Shown: positions 9,188 to 18,740 of the stretch, piece by piece
How positions within the stretch are numbered: the stretch's first letter is position 1
Layout of the letters: each line of letters opens with the position of its first letter
Notes under the pieces: model-generated
What the model was told of the DNA's origin: nothing
Databases searched by the model: none
What the model saw: the letters and a program-made list of their open reading frames with translations, nothing else
Program-made: the position numbers and the translations under genes
Assembly: GCA_026707905.1 (NCBI GenBank)
Contig: JAPOVY010000090.1
Coordinates: 1 to 46,574 of the forward strand
Direction: 5' to 3'
From: Gammaproteobacteria bacterium
GTDB taxonomy: Bacteria > Pseudomonadota > Gammaproteobacteria > Pseudomonadales > Azotimanducaceae
DNA length: 46,574 nucleotides

Positions 9188-9553
9188 ATGGCGGAAGTCG
9201 GTCAACAGCATCCGATAAAGGTCTACTTTCTTGTCTGGTTGTTACTGTTTGTATTTAGTGCAGCCTCCTATATGGTGGATATTCTTGAATTTCAGGGTCA
9301 TCTGCGCTGGTTATTGATCATTATTTTCATGCTTTTGAAAGCAGGTTTTATCGTTGCGGTATTTATGCACATGAAATGGGAGCGTCCAACATTAATCACG
9401 GCGATCCTCGTACCACCACTCGTTCTAATCGTCCTAATGTACCTACTCGCGTACGAAGCAGATTACGCATGGGCGTCAAGGATTGTGTACTTTGGTGATG
9501 AAGTGGCACCAATCCCGGCGCCACCGCCAACGCACGCAGGTGTTGCGCACTAG
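9188..9553 (+). CDS. coxD: Cytochrome c oxidase subunit IV (bacterial COX4 type)
   Basis: A 121-residue protein with three transmembrane helices, the first following a short basic N-terminus (HPIKVYFLVW). The central segment LLKAGFIVAVFMHMKWE is characteristic of the prokaryotic subunit IV family. It is probably an assembly or stability subunit. It lies 17 bases after coxC and closes the operon. The C-terminal tail is Pro/Ala rich. No oxidase assembly genes (Cox11, Surf1, haem A synthesis) are present nearby. Confidence 0.88.
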   Translation: MAEVGQQHPIKVYFLVWLLLFVFSAASYMVDILEFQGHLRWLLIIIFMLLKAGFIVAVFMHMKWERPTLITAILVPPLVLIVLMYLLAYEADYAWASRIVYFGDEVAPIPAPPPTHAGVAH

Positions 9554-9597
9554 CAAACGCGTATCCAGCCCGGTTTAGAACCTTTCTGGCTCTGAAC

Positions 9598-9627
9598 TTG
9601 AAAGATACCGCGGTCGTTCTCTATACT
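9598..9627 (+). promoter_or_regulatory. Sigma-70 promoter of the FAD-linked dehydrogenase gene
   Basis: TTGAAA at 9598-9603 and TATACT at 9622-9627, spaced by 18 bases, each match five of six consensus positions. This is the best promoter in the window. The expected transcript start near 9634 gives a leader of about 23 bases, so the downstream gene is probably transcribed independently of cox. Confidence 0.6.
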
Positions 9628-9656
9628 GCACAACCCACATACTTGGACATCACTCG

Positions 9657-11033
9657 ATGAGTCAGCTTGTTGCTGAACTGGCAGATATCGCTGGTTCAGA
9701 TGCAGTTCTCACTGGCGACGATGTAAGTTCACGCGCGGTTGGTATCTGGCGTCCTCAAGGAATTCAAGCGCATGCGATCGTCAGACCACGTTCAACAAAA
9801 GAAGTCAGCGCGATCCTCAAGCTCTGCCACGAACGTGGCCAAACCGTTATCGCGCATGGTGGTCGCACGGGCTTGGTTGAAGGGGCGGATACCGTGCGGT
9901 CAGATTTGATTTTGTCGCTTGAACGGATGAACCAAATTGAGAGTGTCGACGAAGTCAATCGTACGATGACACTCCAAGCAGGGGTGCTGCTTCAAACGGC
10001 ACAAGAAGAAGCAGAACGCCATGGTTTGCTCTATCCGCTGGATATAGGCGCCCGTGGTAGCTGCACCATTGGTGGCAATATCGCAACGAACGCGGGTGGG
10101 AATCGAGTCATTCGATATGGCATGACCCGAGACATGGTGCTTGGTATTGAAGCGGTGCTGGCGGACGGAACGATAGTGTCGTCCATGAATGAGATGATCA
10201 AGAACAACGCTGGTTACGACATCAAGCAGCTATTCATTGGTACGGAAGGCTGTCTCGGAATCGTTACACAGGCGGTCGTGAGACTGCGAGAATTACCGCG
10301 CAGTCAGGAAACTGCCTTCGTGGCGGCGGACAGTTTTGAGAAGATGCCGCTCATACTCAAACACATGGATGCGTGTCTCGGCGGGACGTTATCGGCTTTC
10401 GAAGTCATGTGGAACGATTTTTACTGTTTGGTGACTACACCACCAGCCAAGCAACGCCCTCCACTCGACCAAAGCTACCCGATTTACGTCTTGATTGAAA
10501 CCATGGGTGGCGATCCTGAGAACGACAAAACCCGTCTCGAAGATGCGCTTGCAGAAGCATTAGAACAAGGTCTAGCTACGGACGCAACGGTCGCGCAGAA
10601 CGGTGATCAACGCAAGCAGTTCTGGGCTATGCGTGACGATGTGGAACAGATATTCCAATATGAGCCAGTGTTTATCTATGACGTCAGTCTGCAGGTTCCA
10701 TTCATGGAGCGCTACGTGAGCGAAGTCCGGGATAACTTAGAGAATCGATTCGGGGACCACCACCTGTTTACGTTTGGTCACATGGGCGACGGCAATCTGC
10801 ACTTCGCAATTTCTGCTGGCGAGGACGAATCAGCTCACCATGACGTGAATTTGTGCGTATATGAACCACTGCGTCCGATTGGTGGGTCTGTTTCCGCGGA
10901 ACACGGTGTGGGTCTCGAGAAAAAGCCTTATTTAGACGTCTCTCGAAACGACACCGAAGTTAATTTGATGAGAACGTTGAAAACCGCGCTTGATCCGAAA
11001 GGCATCCTGAATCCCGGGAAGGTATTCGCATAG
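9657..11033 (+). CDS. FAD-linked 2-hydroxyacid dehydrogenase (GlcD/D-lactate dehydrogenase family)
   Basis: Flavoprotein expected to oxidise a D-2-hydroxyacid such as D-lactate, glycolate or D-2-hydroxyglutarate. The N-terminal half (about 30-210) is a PCMH-type FAD-binding domain, with HGGRTGLVEGAD, GGNIATNAGGNRVIRYGM and the NNAGYDIKQLFIGTEG segment. The C-terminal FAD-oxidase domain carries FGHMGDGNLHFAIS and the closing EHGVGLEKKPYL. The 458 residues fit GlcD-like proteins. No GlcE or GlcF partner is adjacent, so it more likely works as a single-subunit enzyme. The exact substrate cannot be read from the sequence. Confidence 0.85.
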   Translation: MSQLVAELADIAGSDAVLTGDDVSSRAVGIWRPQGIQAHAIVRPRSTKEVSAILKLCHERGQTVIAHGGRTGLVEGADTVRSDLILSLERMNQIESVDEVNRTMTLQAGVLLQTAQEEAERHGLLYPLDIGARGSCTIGGNIATNAGGNRVIRYGMTRDMVLGIEAVLADGTIVSSMNEMIKNNAGYDIKQLFIGTEGCLGIVTQAVVRLRELPRSQETAFVAADSFEKMPLILKHMDACLGGTLSAFEVMWNDFYCLVTTPPAKQRPPLDQSYPIYVLIETMGGDPENDKTRLEDALAEALEQGLATDATVAQNGDQRKQFWAMRDDVEQIFQYEPVFIYDVSLQVPFMERYVSEVRDNLENRFGDHHLFTFGHMGDGNLHFAISAGEDESAHHDVNLCVYEPLRPIGGSVSAEHGVGLEKKPYLDVSRNDTEVNLMRTLKTALDPKGILNPGKVFA

Positions 11034-11058
11034 CAGGTAAACACAATTCAACCTGTTA
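11031..11058. terminator. Possible bidirectional terminator hairpin
   Basis: TAGCAGGT (11031-11038) pairs with ACCTGTTA (11051-11058), eight pairs with one G-U. It sits exactly between two convergent genes and includes both stop codons. There is no clear T-run on either side, so terminator function is weakly supported. Confidence 0.3.
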
Positions 11059-13149
11059 TTCGCCGTCCGGGATCTCGTTAATTTCTCTTAGCTGCTGCCA
11101 TAAAAACTGATATTCCAGCGCGGATATAAAAGCACGTTGGGTGTTGTCAGCTGCTCCCGCATGACCGCCCTCCAGGTTCTCGTAGTAAGTAACGTCTTTC
11201 TCAAACTCGTGCATACGCGCGACTAATTTACGTGCATGACCAGGATGGACACGGTCATCCGCAGTTGAGGTTGTCACAAATAATGGCGGATAGGTCTCGT
11301 CCTTGGAAAGATTGTGGTAAGGCGAAAAGTCCCTGATGAATCCCCATTCTTCAGGAATGTCAGGATCGCCGTATTCTGCCACCCAACTTGCTCCCGCGAG
11401 AAGAAGGTGATATCGCTTCATATCGAAGAGCGGGACGGCTGCAACGATCGCCCCAAACAGGTCAGGTCGACGAGTCAGCATGTTCCCCATTAACAAACCA
11501 CCATTACTGCCACCCATAGACCCGAGCGATTGAGAGTTCGTTACCTCTCGAGTGACTAGGTCCTCGGCCACCGGAATAAAGTCCTCAAAGGCTTTGTGTC
11601 GCTTTTCTTTACGTGCTGCTCTGTGCCACTGTGGACCGAACTCCCCACCACCGCGGATATTTGCTACGACATAGACGCCACCGTTCTCGAGCCACGCGGC
11701 ACCAGTGAGCTTCTGATAACCGGGCAGCATCGGGATTTCGAAACCACCATATCCATAGAGTAGCGTAGGTAGTGGTTTTGAGATCTGCTCGGGACTTACC
11801 TGGAAGTATGGTATTTGGGTGCCATCCTTCGACGTAGCCCAATGTTGCGAGATCGTTAGACCTTCTGTGTCGAAGATATGCGGTTCCTGTTTTAAGGCTT
11901 CCTCGGGTCCACCAATCTCGCCAATACCGAATGTGGGAGGCGTCAGAAAGTCGCTTTTTGTTATGAAATATGAGTCGTTGTCACTCTCGTCGACTGCTCG
12001 GACCGATACGGTCTGAAACCCCCGCGACGAGTGCAAGGGATCCGTATGCCGTTCCTCGTCGCGATATGAAGCAACCTCGATCTGGTTGCGAACGTTTTCC
12101 ATTACATTCAGCAGGAGAAAATTGCGAGTCGCACTAAAACCAGCCAAACTCCGACCCTTTGTCGGCGCAAACAGCACGTGAAGTTCACGTGAACCTTCCA
12201 AGTAGTGGTCAAGATGGGCGGCGAGAAGCGAACCGCTTGGATAGGTAGTCCCCTCAAGAATCCAGTCTTTTTTCGGCGCGAGTAAGATCCAATCTCGGAA
12301 GAAAGAAGCGTCTACGTGTGTTGGTTTATCGATCAATATCAATTCACCATCAATTAGTAGATGGGTGTTTGAATTGAAAAAGTCGATCGATCGAATAATC
12401 CCGGCACGTTCAAAGTCTTTGGTTTGATCAGAAAACCCAAAAATGCCGACATCGGTTGACTCGCCCTCGAACAGAAGCTCCGCTTCCTCGAGTGATTCGT
12501 CTCTTGACCAACGTTTGACGGTTCTTGGATACCCTGACTCCGTTAAAGAGCCTTCGCCAAAATCCGAAGCGACCAGGATTTCGTTCCTATTCAACCACGC
12601 GACGTCACTCTTCGCTTCTGTTAAGTTGAATCCGTTTTTTACAAATGACCGAGTCTTAAGATCGAACTCTCGGATTACGGCCGCGTCTGACCCGCCCCTT
12701 GATAGATTGATTAGGGTCCGCTCGTAAGTTGGTCTAAGTGTGTTCGAACCTCCGTAAACCCAACTTTCGCCTTCTGATTCTCCTAGTGCGTCGACATCTA
12801 TGACAACCTCCCATCTAGGTGTTGCCGTTCGAAACTCGGCTAGCGTGGTTCGCCGAAGGATGCCGCGCTCGTGCTCATCATCTTGCCAAAAGTTGTAGTA
12901 GAAATCACCTAGTTTCGTAATGTACGGAATACGATCGCGTGCGTCCAGAATTGTTTTGATTCGGTCCCGTAGCGCTTTGAATTCAGGCGTGCTCGCAAGT
13001 TGCTTATGTGCATTAGCGTTCATTTCCTTCACCCACTCAAGCGATGCCTCGCTTTGGATGTCTTCCAACCACAGGTATGGGTCGTTCGCGTTAATTAGCG
13101 TTGGAACGGTCATAAGTAAGAAAAAATAAGAGAGTGTTCGTTTAGACAC
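11056..13149 (-). CDS. Secreted prolyl oligopeptidase (family S9A)
   Basis: Serine peptidase that cleaves short peptides after proline, here probably periplasmic. A signal peptide of about 21 residues ends in LINA before NDPYLWLED, the usual start of the mature S9A fold. The middle is a beta-propeller. The C-terminal alpha/beta-hydrolase domain has the nucleophile S548 in GGSNGG, the acid in the ADDRVHP motif (D631/D632) and H663 in EGGHAG. The 697 residues are the normal length, and the start is GTG. It appears to be monocistronic, with an inverted repeat upstream. A second S9 peptidase of a different subfamily lies at the right end of the window. Confidence 0.92.
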   Translation of the reverse strand: MSKRTLSYFFLLMTVPTLINANDPYLWLEDIQSEASLEWVKEMNANAHKQLASTPEFKALRDRIKTILDARDRIPYITKLGDFYYNFWQDDEHERGILRRTTLAEFRTATPRWEVVIDVDALGESEGESWVYGGSNTLRPTYERTLINLSRGGSDAAVIREFDLKTRSFVKNGFNLTEAKSDVAWLNRNEILVASDFGEGSLTESGYPRTVKRWSRDESLEEAELLFEGESTDVGIFGFSDQTKDFERAGIIRSIDFFNSNTHLLIDGELILIDKPTHVDASFFRDWILLAPKKDWILEGTTYPSGSLLAAHLDHYLEGSRELHVLFAPTKGRSLAGFSATRNFLLLNVMENVRNQIEVASYRDEERHTDPLHSSRGFQTVSVRAVDESDNDSYFITKSDFLTPPTFGIGEIGGPEEALKQEPHIFDTEGLTISQHWATSKDGTQIPYFQVSPEQISKPLPTLLYGYGGFEIPMLPGYQKLTGAAWLENGGVYVVANIRGGGEFGPQWHRAARKEKRHKAFEDFIPVAEDLVTREVTNSQSLGSMGGSNGGLLMGNMLTRRPDLFGAIVAAVPLFDMKRYHLLLAGASWVAEYGDPDIPEEWGFIRDFSPYHNLSKDETYPPLFVTTSTADDRVHPGHARKLVARMHEFEKDVTYYENLEGGHAGAADNTQRAFISALEYQFLWQQLREINEIPDGE

Positions 13150-13189
13150 TGATATATCGTCCGAATGTTAAAGGGTATGTCAGATCGAA

Positions 13190-13229
13190 ATGAAGTGATA
13201 TTCTCAAAATCGCTAGAAATTCACTTCAT
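13190..13229. repeat. Nine-base inverted repeat between the metzincin and peptidase genes
   Basis: ATGAAGTGA (13190-13198) and TCACTTCAT (13221-13229) are exact inverted copies 22 bases apart. They lie between the stop of the giant metzincin gene and the start of the prolyl oligopeptidase, both read leftward. It may be the terminator of the former (the minus-strand arm is followed by TTTCG) or an operator for the latter. Confidence 0.35.
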
Positions 13230-13244
13230 ACGTCGGGATTGAAC

Positions 13245-16200
13245 TCACTCATCCAACCACATTGTCGAAACGTCCACTTGCATGTCTCGAACACCGTCTA
13301 GTTGATCAAGTCGCGCGAGGTCAGCGTACGCTAGCAAGATGATTTTGGTTCGCAAGTTCGCGCCATCTCCGTCGATTAATGTGATCAATATGTCCTCATG
13401 GTCATCACCGTCAAGATCGCCTAAGCAACCGAATCGCGCTCTTTCGCTGTGTACGGTCAGTGAACCAAAGGTAACGCGCCAAACATCTTCGGCATTCTGA
13501 CTAATAGCGTTCGAGAGGTCTATGCGCCCATCGGACCGACTATCGTGGAGGTCGAGCGTTGCGTTCGCTTTGGTATCGAAGACGTACAGCTCAAGCCCGT
13601 TGGTCAACGGAGCCGCAACGGTCGAACTGACCGAGGATGCGATGCCTTGTATGCGTCCTCCGCTGGAGTCAGGTTGACAGACGGTTAAGCTGCGGATACC
13701 GGGAAACTCCCACGCATTATTTATGCCACTCTCAATGGTCTGAATAACACCATCTACAGGACCTTCGGCACGATCGTGTGCCTCAAGTTCCCTTAGATCA
13801 ACGAAATGCGCACGGTTAAGGGTTCTGCTTTCGATAAGCGGTAAGAGAAACGATCTGGCATTCCCACTGCTTGCTTCATCCAATGTAGTCGTAAGAGTGC
13901 TGCTCGGATTCAGGAGATAACCATCTATTCGATATGAGTTCGGTTGGCCGTACGAGCTCCGTAAATCTATTTTCTGATCCGTTTGCGAGTCCTCGGCATC
14001 CATCGCCGGTATGTCGCTCGATGCCAGAATGTAGATGCGTGGTGGCGTGCTCAAACTGTTGTTGATCATGAATTCGTCAATCCCGTCACGATCTAAATCT
14101 GGAATTCGACTGACCAATGTCGTGCCGATGCCAGGGAGAAGGGCATCGAATTCAGGATAGAACGACCACGAACGGTTGTCACTCTCTAGCGCGTCAAGAA
14201 GAATAGTTTCGTCGTCGCTAGGTATAGTTGCTTCAATGGTCGCGTGCGGCATCAGATAAGTCGCACCGATGCCGGATCGAACTATTTGTCGCGACCGACC
14301 CGCTAAGGTCCCAATCACCAATGTGACGTCGTTTTCGTTAGCGAGATTTGCGATCAGAGTTGTGTTTAAGCCAAAACCGTGTCGGTTTTCAGAGCTTCTT
14401 AGTTGAGTGCAAGAACCTTGTTGTACGCATGCGTGTAAATCAATCTGTCCATCTTGATTCCCGTCAGTACCGTCGATTTCCGGCCAATCACCTCCGTATA
14501 CGAGCGTAACCGAACCAGAGAGGTTGTAGGACAAAGGTTCAACGATCACAATGTCTTGAAAACCATCTCGATTCAAATCACCCACCGTCGCGCCACTATA
14601 TCGTGCGGCGTCTACCTCCCCCTGACTATTAACGAATCGCCAACTTGATGCTCCTCGATGGATCTCGTTTAGATCGATAGTTCTATCGGCAGCACCGTCC
14701 AGTTCATCTAGCGTCGTGAGGTCTGCACCAGATACGAGCAATAAAGGATTGCGAGAAACTTGAGGCAGACCATTCGAAATCTCGATATCGGCTGTGCCAT
14801 CCCTATCGAAATCGCCTAAACGAAAAGCCTCGCTGGGGAAGCTCTCGAGCGCGCCGATATCACTTGAGTACCAATCTGATTGAAGACGATACGAGACAAA
14901 TTTGGTTGAGCCATGGTTGTCCCCGAGGCCGTCGCCGTCAAGGTCTTCCCATTCAAATGGGTCGAAGGGAAACTGATCAGAGTTGTCGCCATAACCATCG
15001 CCGTCGGAATCAAGCCATTCACCAGGGTCCAACGGGAATACGTCTTCGTCGTCTAAGTAGCCGTCGTTATCGTCATCAGGATCTGCATTGTTTCCGATCC
15101 CATCGAGATCGGTATCCAACCATTCGTTAGGATCGAGGGTAAAAGCATCGCCATTGTCACCTACGCCATCGCCATCGGAATCCAGACTTTCGTTCGGATC
15201 AATGGGAAACGCGTCGTCTTCATCAAGTACAGAGTCGTTATCGTCATCTAGATCCTCTTCGTTCGGGATTCCGTCATTGTCGAAATCACGAGGGAATGCA
15301 TCGTCTTCATTGAGTAGACCATCGCCGTCGATATCTGGATCGTCCCGATCGCCAATACCGTCGAAATCTAAATCCGAGTGCTCGCCAGCGTCTAATGGGT
15401 AGACGTCAATTGCGTTCGCATACCAATCAGCGTCGGCGTCGTATTGAAATTGACTTAGGTGAGGGTAAGCATCAAAAAAATCGGGTAAACCGTCGCCGTC
15501 GTCGTCTCTATCGTGGATGTTTGGAATCCCGTCGCCGTCAGTATCGGATCCGTTGTTATGCAGCATCACGATGTGATCCTCTTGTCCATCGGCGTGATCC
15601 AACGAATCGAGCTCTGTTGAGAACACCACATACATGGTGCTGTAGTCGCCTCGCAGATCTGCGGAGTGCAGAGCAAAAGCGAAGTCTGTGTTGGTGTCGC
15701 CGTCAAGGTCGCCGAGGGATACAACCCCGGTCAGCGGCGACCGACCTTTTGGTCCGTAAGGTACTCGCAGTTGATAGATACCTGGATAGCGAATTCGAAC
15801 GGGTACGTTGACGATGCCGTTTAGATCTGCGCCAGTTGGATCATCAAGATAGTCAAGATCGTTGAGTGGCGCTATGAGCAGCGATCCAAAACGAGGCGTG
15901 ACGAGTAGATTCCCAGCACTTTCGTCTTCAGCGCGTAACACAGTCGAGCTAACTGGTCCGGGGTCTAGATAGATTGTGTTAAGACGCCATGTGCCGAATT
16001 CTTCTTCAGGATCGCTAGGTAACTCGATCGATCCGTCCGGCGACAGATCGTTCAAGTCGTATAGACGTATACCCGCGTTTGAGAATACGTAATGGTTGCT
16101 GCGGCTACCCCAAACCATCAGGTCATTTCGATCGTCGTCATTGAAATCAGCGAGTGAGTTAACACTTAGTCCGAACGAAGAGTCTTCAGGATTGCTAATG

Positions 16201-18713
16201 CGCAACGTCATATCAGCAGCGACTAAGTCGTCGATAGCAACCCTTCGATCACCGTCCCTGTCGACGTCGTCGAGGTCTTGAAGCTGCTCCGAATTGAGAA
16301 TGTATACCCGTCCCGATCGGCCCCTTCGCTCGGTAACGCCGAGTAAGAGGTCAGTTGGGTGCGCATCTGAGACGTCCCCGTGGTTCCTCAGCTCTTGCGA
16401 TACGTCAAGACCGCTTACCGATAGGAGGAAACTGTTCTCGTCGGATCCGAATATTTCGGCAATTGTTAGTGATTCCTCACCGTTTGTCGACGAAGACTCG
16501 TTGATTCCGACACGATTTAGTACATACACCTGAAAGTCACGCCGATTTGATCTCTCATGACCAACGATCGCGACCTCGAACAAGCCGTCGCCGTCTAGAT
16601 CACTGATCGAGGCAATGCTCTTTATCTCGAAATCTCCGTATGCGTTTAGATGTACGCAATTTACGTCCGTATTGCAGTGATTCAGGTTGACGTTACGGTC
16701 TACTTCGCCATCTTTCTGATCCAATAACGCTAGTTGCGCTGGGTCCAGATTAACGATGTAAATCGATGCATCGCTCAGGATAAGGAGTTCAGGGCTTCCA
16801 GCAGTGTTATTTGCGAAGGCTAGTTGACGACCTGTGTTGCTATCTGCGTCAGAGCCATGTAGTATCCAAGTATTCGGTCGATTTGCTAGTTCGTCTAGAT
16901 GCTTTATTCCGGGAGTGGTGCTATCAGTCGCAGCTGGTTCGATTAACTCACTGAGAGCAAAAAGGAGTACCTTGCCTGATGCTTCTCCTGATGCATTCAC
17001 TGCATTTGGTGCTGAGACCGCAATGTCCGCTCTCCCATCCGCATCTAAATCATGGATACGCACTGAGTAGAAACCGAAGCTGTCCCCTTCCTCGCTACTC
17101 GATATTGCCAGTAATTTAGATTGTGTGGAAGCGGCATCAAACGGATTTGGGTCGGATAAATTGAGGATGCCATCGTTGTCGATATCCGGGTCGGAGTTAT
17201 CACCAATACCGTCGCCGTCCGTGTCGGCCCACTCCATCGGATCAGCTGGAAATGCGTCACGATTGTCACCGAATAGGTCTCCGTCGCTGTCGGACCACTC
17301 CGTCGGATCAACGGGAAAAGCATCCGCCTCTGCACCGACGCCATCGCCATCGAAATCAAAGCTAGGATCTGGCGTAGACGTTCGCGCGAATTGATATTTA
17401 AGGACATTTAAGGTCAGTGCAGAATCGGCACTTCCTGCGGAATTAGGTTCCGTATGGGATATTCCGCAAGGCTTGCCGTGGCAATCAAGGTGAGGGTTCG
17501 AGAACACATCGATACCAACGGCACGAAAAACAATCTCCGCGTATGCCATGACCGTACCGAATTCGCCGTATATCGCATGACCGCGTGACCAGAGATAGGC
17601 ACCCGTCGACAATTGCTCATAGGAATGACCCAATCCCATCAGGTGGCCTATTTCATGGGCGGTCACGTCAATCGCGCAACTAGAGGGATCGAGAAATAGC
17701 TCCGTGTAGGGAAAACGTTCGTTCGGGTGTAGAAAGCCTTTATCACCGAGACCACCGATCCTGACAGCGAAACCGCAGAGCCCGGTATCGCGAGAACGGT
17801 AAACTAAGACGATATCCGCATCGTATTCTTCTAGCAACTCTAGATATCGAGATTCCTCAAGCGACTCACCTTCCACGATCTCAGGGACATCGGACTCGTC
17901 GAGAATCCCAACCGCACGGAAACGGACGGGACTTCCACTACGCTCGTAAATATCGTTTGTCGCGGCGAGAATATGCGGGATAAACGTCTCACCGGTCGTG
18001 TTGTAGTGTTCAAATGAGAGTTCTTCGTGTAGGATCAGAATATCGATGACTGGCGGCGCCGGGACGTTGTTTGGATCATCGGGATCTGTTCCCTCAAGTT
18101 CCTCATTGACGTCGTCGACACCATCACCGTCGGAGTCGAGTAGGAAATTTGCATCTGTTATGTGCAGGTTCTCGATAGGCGTCGACCATTCGCCTTTGAA
18201 CCAGACGGAGTCCAGTCGTGGATGTCCGCCAACGATTTCGTTGTCGTGTAGTAGAAGCTCAAAGTAGTAAGAGCCTTCAGGAATAGCGCCTAAATCGACG
18301 GCGAAAACCTGTGAGCCGCTCGTAGAGTTTGCTCGAACACTGACTTCTAACTCAACCGTATCGACGAAGGCGGTGTAGTCGACAACCTGGCTTGTGCTGG
18401 TTCTTCTTTTGCCTGCAATCGCCAGAGTTACGTACAGCTCATCAACTAAGGTGTCTGTGTTGTTGATGAGCCCGAAGCGGAGTTCCGCAGTCTGGCCGTC
18501 CGTACTAGCTAGCGTACATGGACAGACTATGTTGACTTGTGCGCGTTCAAACTGCGAGTATGCCGGTACAGCAAGAAGGGCAATAAACAGTGAGAATAGC
18601 GCTCGTAGTAACACAACCGTACACCATCTCTTGCCGCGATTTATGGAATTCGAGTTGCGGATTTGGTGGCGATGCGGCGTGTTCGCTACAGCAATATTCG
18701 TAGGATCGTTCAC
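13245..18713 (-). CDS. Giant secreted metzincin with TSP3 and FG-GAP repeats
   Basis: An 1822-residue exported protein. A signal peptide ends near residue 53 (VPAYSQ). A beta-rich N-terminal region follows, then a short calcium-binding TSP3 segment (DSDGDGVDD, ~193-218). The metzincin domain has the zinc motif HEIGHLMGLGH at 353-363 and a Met-turn in GTVMAYA. Downstream, TSP3 repeats (~452-521) alternate with FG-GAP beta-propeller blades (for example SDLDGDGLFEVAIVG), and a second long TSP3 run covers ~1055-1265. It ends with more FG-GAP blades and no C-terminal sorting signal that I recognise. The start is GTG with a weak ribosome-binding site. It lies 27 bases after the propeptide-like gene and is probably co-transcribed with it. 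Likely a calcium-stabilised extracellular protease or adhesin; the substrate is unknown. Confidence 0.85.
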   Translation of the reverse strand: MNDPTNIAVANTPHRHQIRNSNSINRGKRWCTVVLLRALFSLFIALLAVPAYSQFERAQVNIVCPCTLASTDGQTAELRFGLINNTDTLVDELYVTLAIAGKRRTSTSQVVDYTAFVDTVELEVSVRANSTSGSQVFAVDLGAIPEGSYYFELLLHDNEIVGGHPRLDSVWFKGEWSTPIENLHITDANFLLDSDGDGVDDVNEELEGTDPDDPNNVPAPPVIDILILHEELSFEHYNTTGETFIPHILAATNDIYERSGSPVRFRAVGILDESDVPEIVEGESLEESRYLELLEEYDADIVLVYRSRDTGLCGFAVRIGGLGDKGFLHPNERFPYTELFLDPSSCAIDVTAHEIGHLMGLGHSYEQLSTGAYLWSRGHAIYGEFGTVMAYAEIVFRAVGIDVFSNPHLDCHGKPCGISHTEPNSAGSADSALTLNVLKYQFARTSTPDPSFDFDGDGVGAEADAFPVDPTEWSDSDGDLFGDNRDAFPADPMEWADTDGDGIGDNSDPDIDNDGILNLSDPNPFDAASTQSKLLAISSSEEGDSFGFYSVRIHDLDADGRADIAVSAPNAVNASGEASGKVLLFALSELIEPAATDSTTPGIKHLDELANRPNTWILHGSDADSNTGRQLAFANNTAGSPELLILSDASIYIVNLDPAQLALLDQKDGEVDRNVNLNHCNTDVNCVHLNAYGDFEIKSIASISDLDGDGLFEVAIVGHERSNRRDFQVYVLNRVGINESSSTNGEESLTIAEIFGSDENSFLLSVSGLDVSQELRNHGDVSDAHPTDLLLGVTERRGRSGRVYILNSEQLQDLDDVDRDGDRRVAIDDLVAADMTLRISNPEDSSFGLSVNSLADFNDDDRNDLMVWGSRSNHYVFSNAGIRLYDLNDLSPDGSIELPSDPEEEFGTWRLNTIYLDPGPVSSTVLRAEDESAGNLLVTPRFGSLLIAPLNDLDYLDDPTGADLNGIVNVPVRIRYPGIYQLRVPYGPKGRSPLTGVVSLGDLDGDTNTDFAFALHSADLRGDYSTMYVVFSTELDSLDHADGQEDHIVMLHNNGSDTDGDGIPNIHDRDDDGDGLPDFFDAYPHLSQFQYDADADWYANAIDVYPLDAGEHSDLDFDGIGDRDDPDIDGDGLLNEDDAFPRDFDNDGIPNEEDLDDDNDSVLDEDDAFPIDPNESLDSDGDGVGDNGDAFTLDPNEWLDTDLDGIGNNADPDDDNDGYLDDEDVFPLDPGEWLDSDGDGYGDNSDQFPFDPFEWEDLDGDGLGDNHGSTKFVSYRLQSDWYSSDIGALESFPSEAFRLGDFDRDGTADIEISNGLPQVSRNPLLLVSGADLTTLDELDGAADRTIDLNEIHRGASSWRFVNSQGEVDAARYSGATVGDLNRDGFQDIVIVEPLSYNLSGSVTLVYGGDWPEIDGTDGNQDGQIDLHACVQQGSCTQLRSSENRHGFGLNTTLIANLANENDVTLVIGTLAGRSRQIVRSGIGATYLMPHATIEATIPSDDETILLDALESDNRSWSFYPEFDALLPGIGTTLVSRIPDLDRDGIDEFMINNSLSTPPRIYILASSDIPAMDAEDSQTDQKIDLRSSYGQPNSYRIDGYLLNPSSTLTTTLDEASSGNARSFLLPLIESRTLNRAHFVDLRELEAHDRAEGPVDGVIQTIESGINNAWEFPGIRSLTVCQPDSSGGRIQGIASSVSSTVAAPLTNGLELYVFDTKANATLDLHDSRSDGRIDLSNAISQNAEDVWRVTFGSLTVHSERARFGCLGDLDGDDHEDILITLIDGDGANLRTKIILLAYADLARLDQLDGVRDMQVDVSTMWLDE
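14930..15545 (-). repeat. DNA encoding the long TSP3 calcium-binding repeat array
   Basis: This GC-richer, internally repetitive stretch encodes successive Asp-rich units of the type DxDxDGxxDxxDxFPxDxxE within the giant metzincin. The repeats are imperfect at DNA level and in frame, so this is a coding array and not a CRISPR or intergenic repeat. Confidence 0.8.
17150..17360 (-). repeat. DNA encoding the shorter TSP3 block after the metzincin domain
   Basis: It encodes about 70 residues of Asp-rich calcium-binding repeats (DFDGDGVGAEADAFPVDP and similar) that link the protease domain to the first FG-GAP propeller. Confidence 0.75.
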
Positions 18714-18740
18714 ATCGTGGTTGCGATTAATAGTTCACTT

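Noticed and set aside
15088..15402. Ser-rich plus-strand frame opposite the TSP3 array
   Set aside because: Its composition is the predictable antisense of GAT/GAC-rich calcium-binding repeats.
14930..15545. Repeated DNA that at first looks like a tandem or CRISPR-like array
   Set aside because: The repeats are in frame and encode Asp-rich TSP3 units; they are not identical and have no spacer structure.
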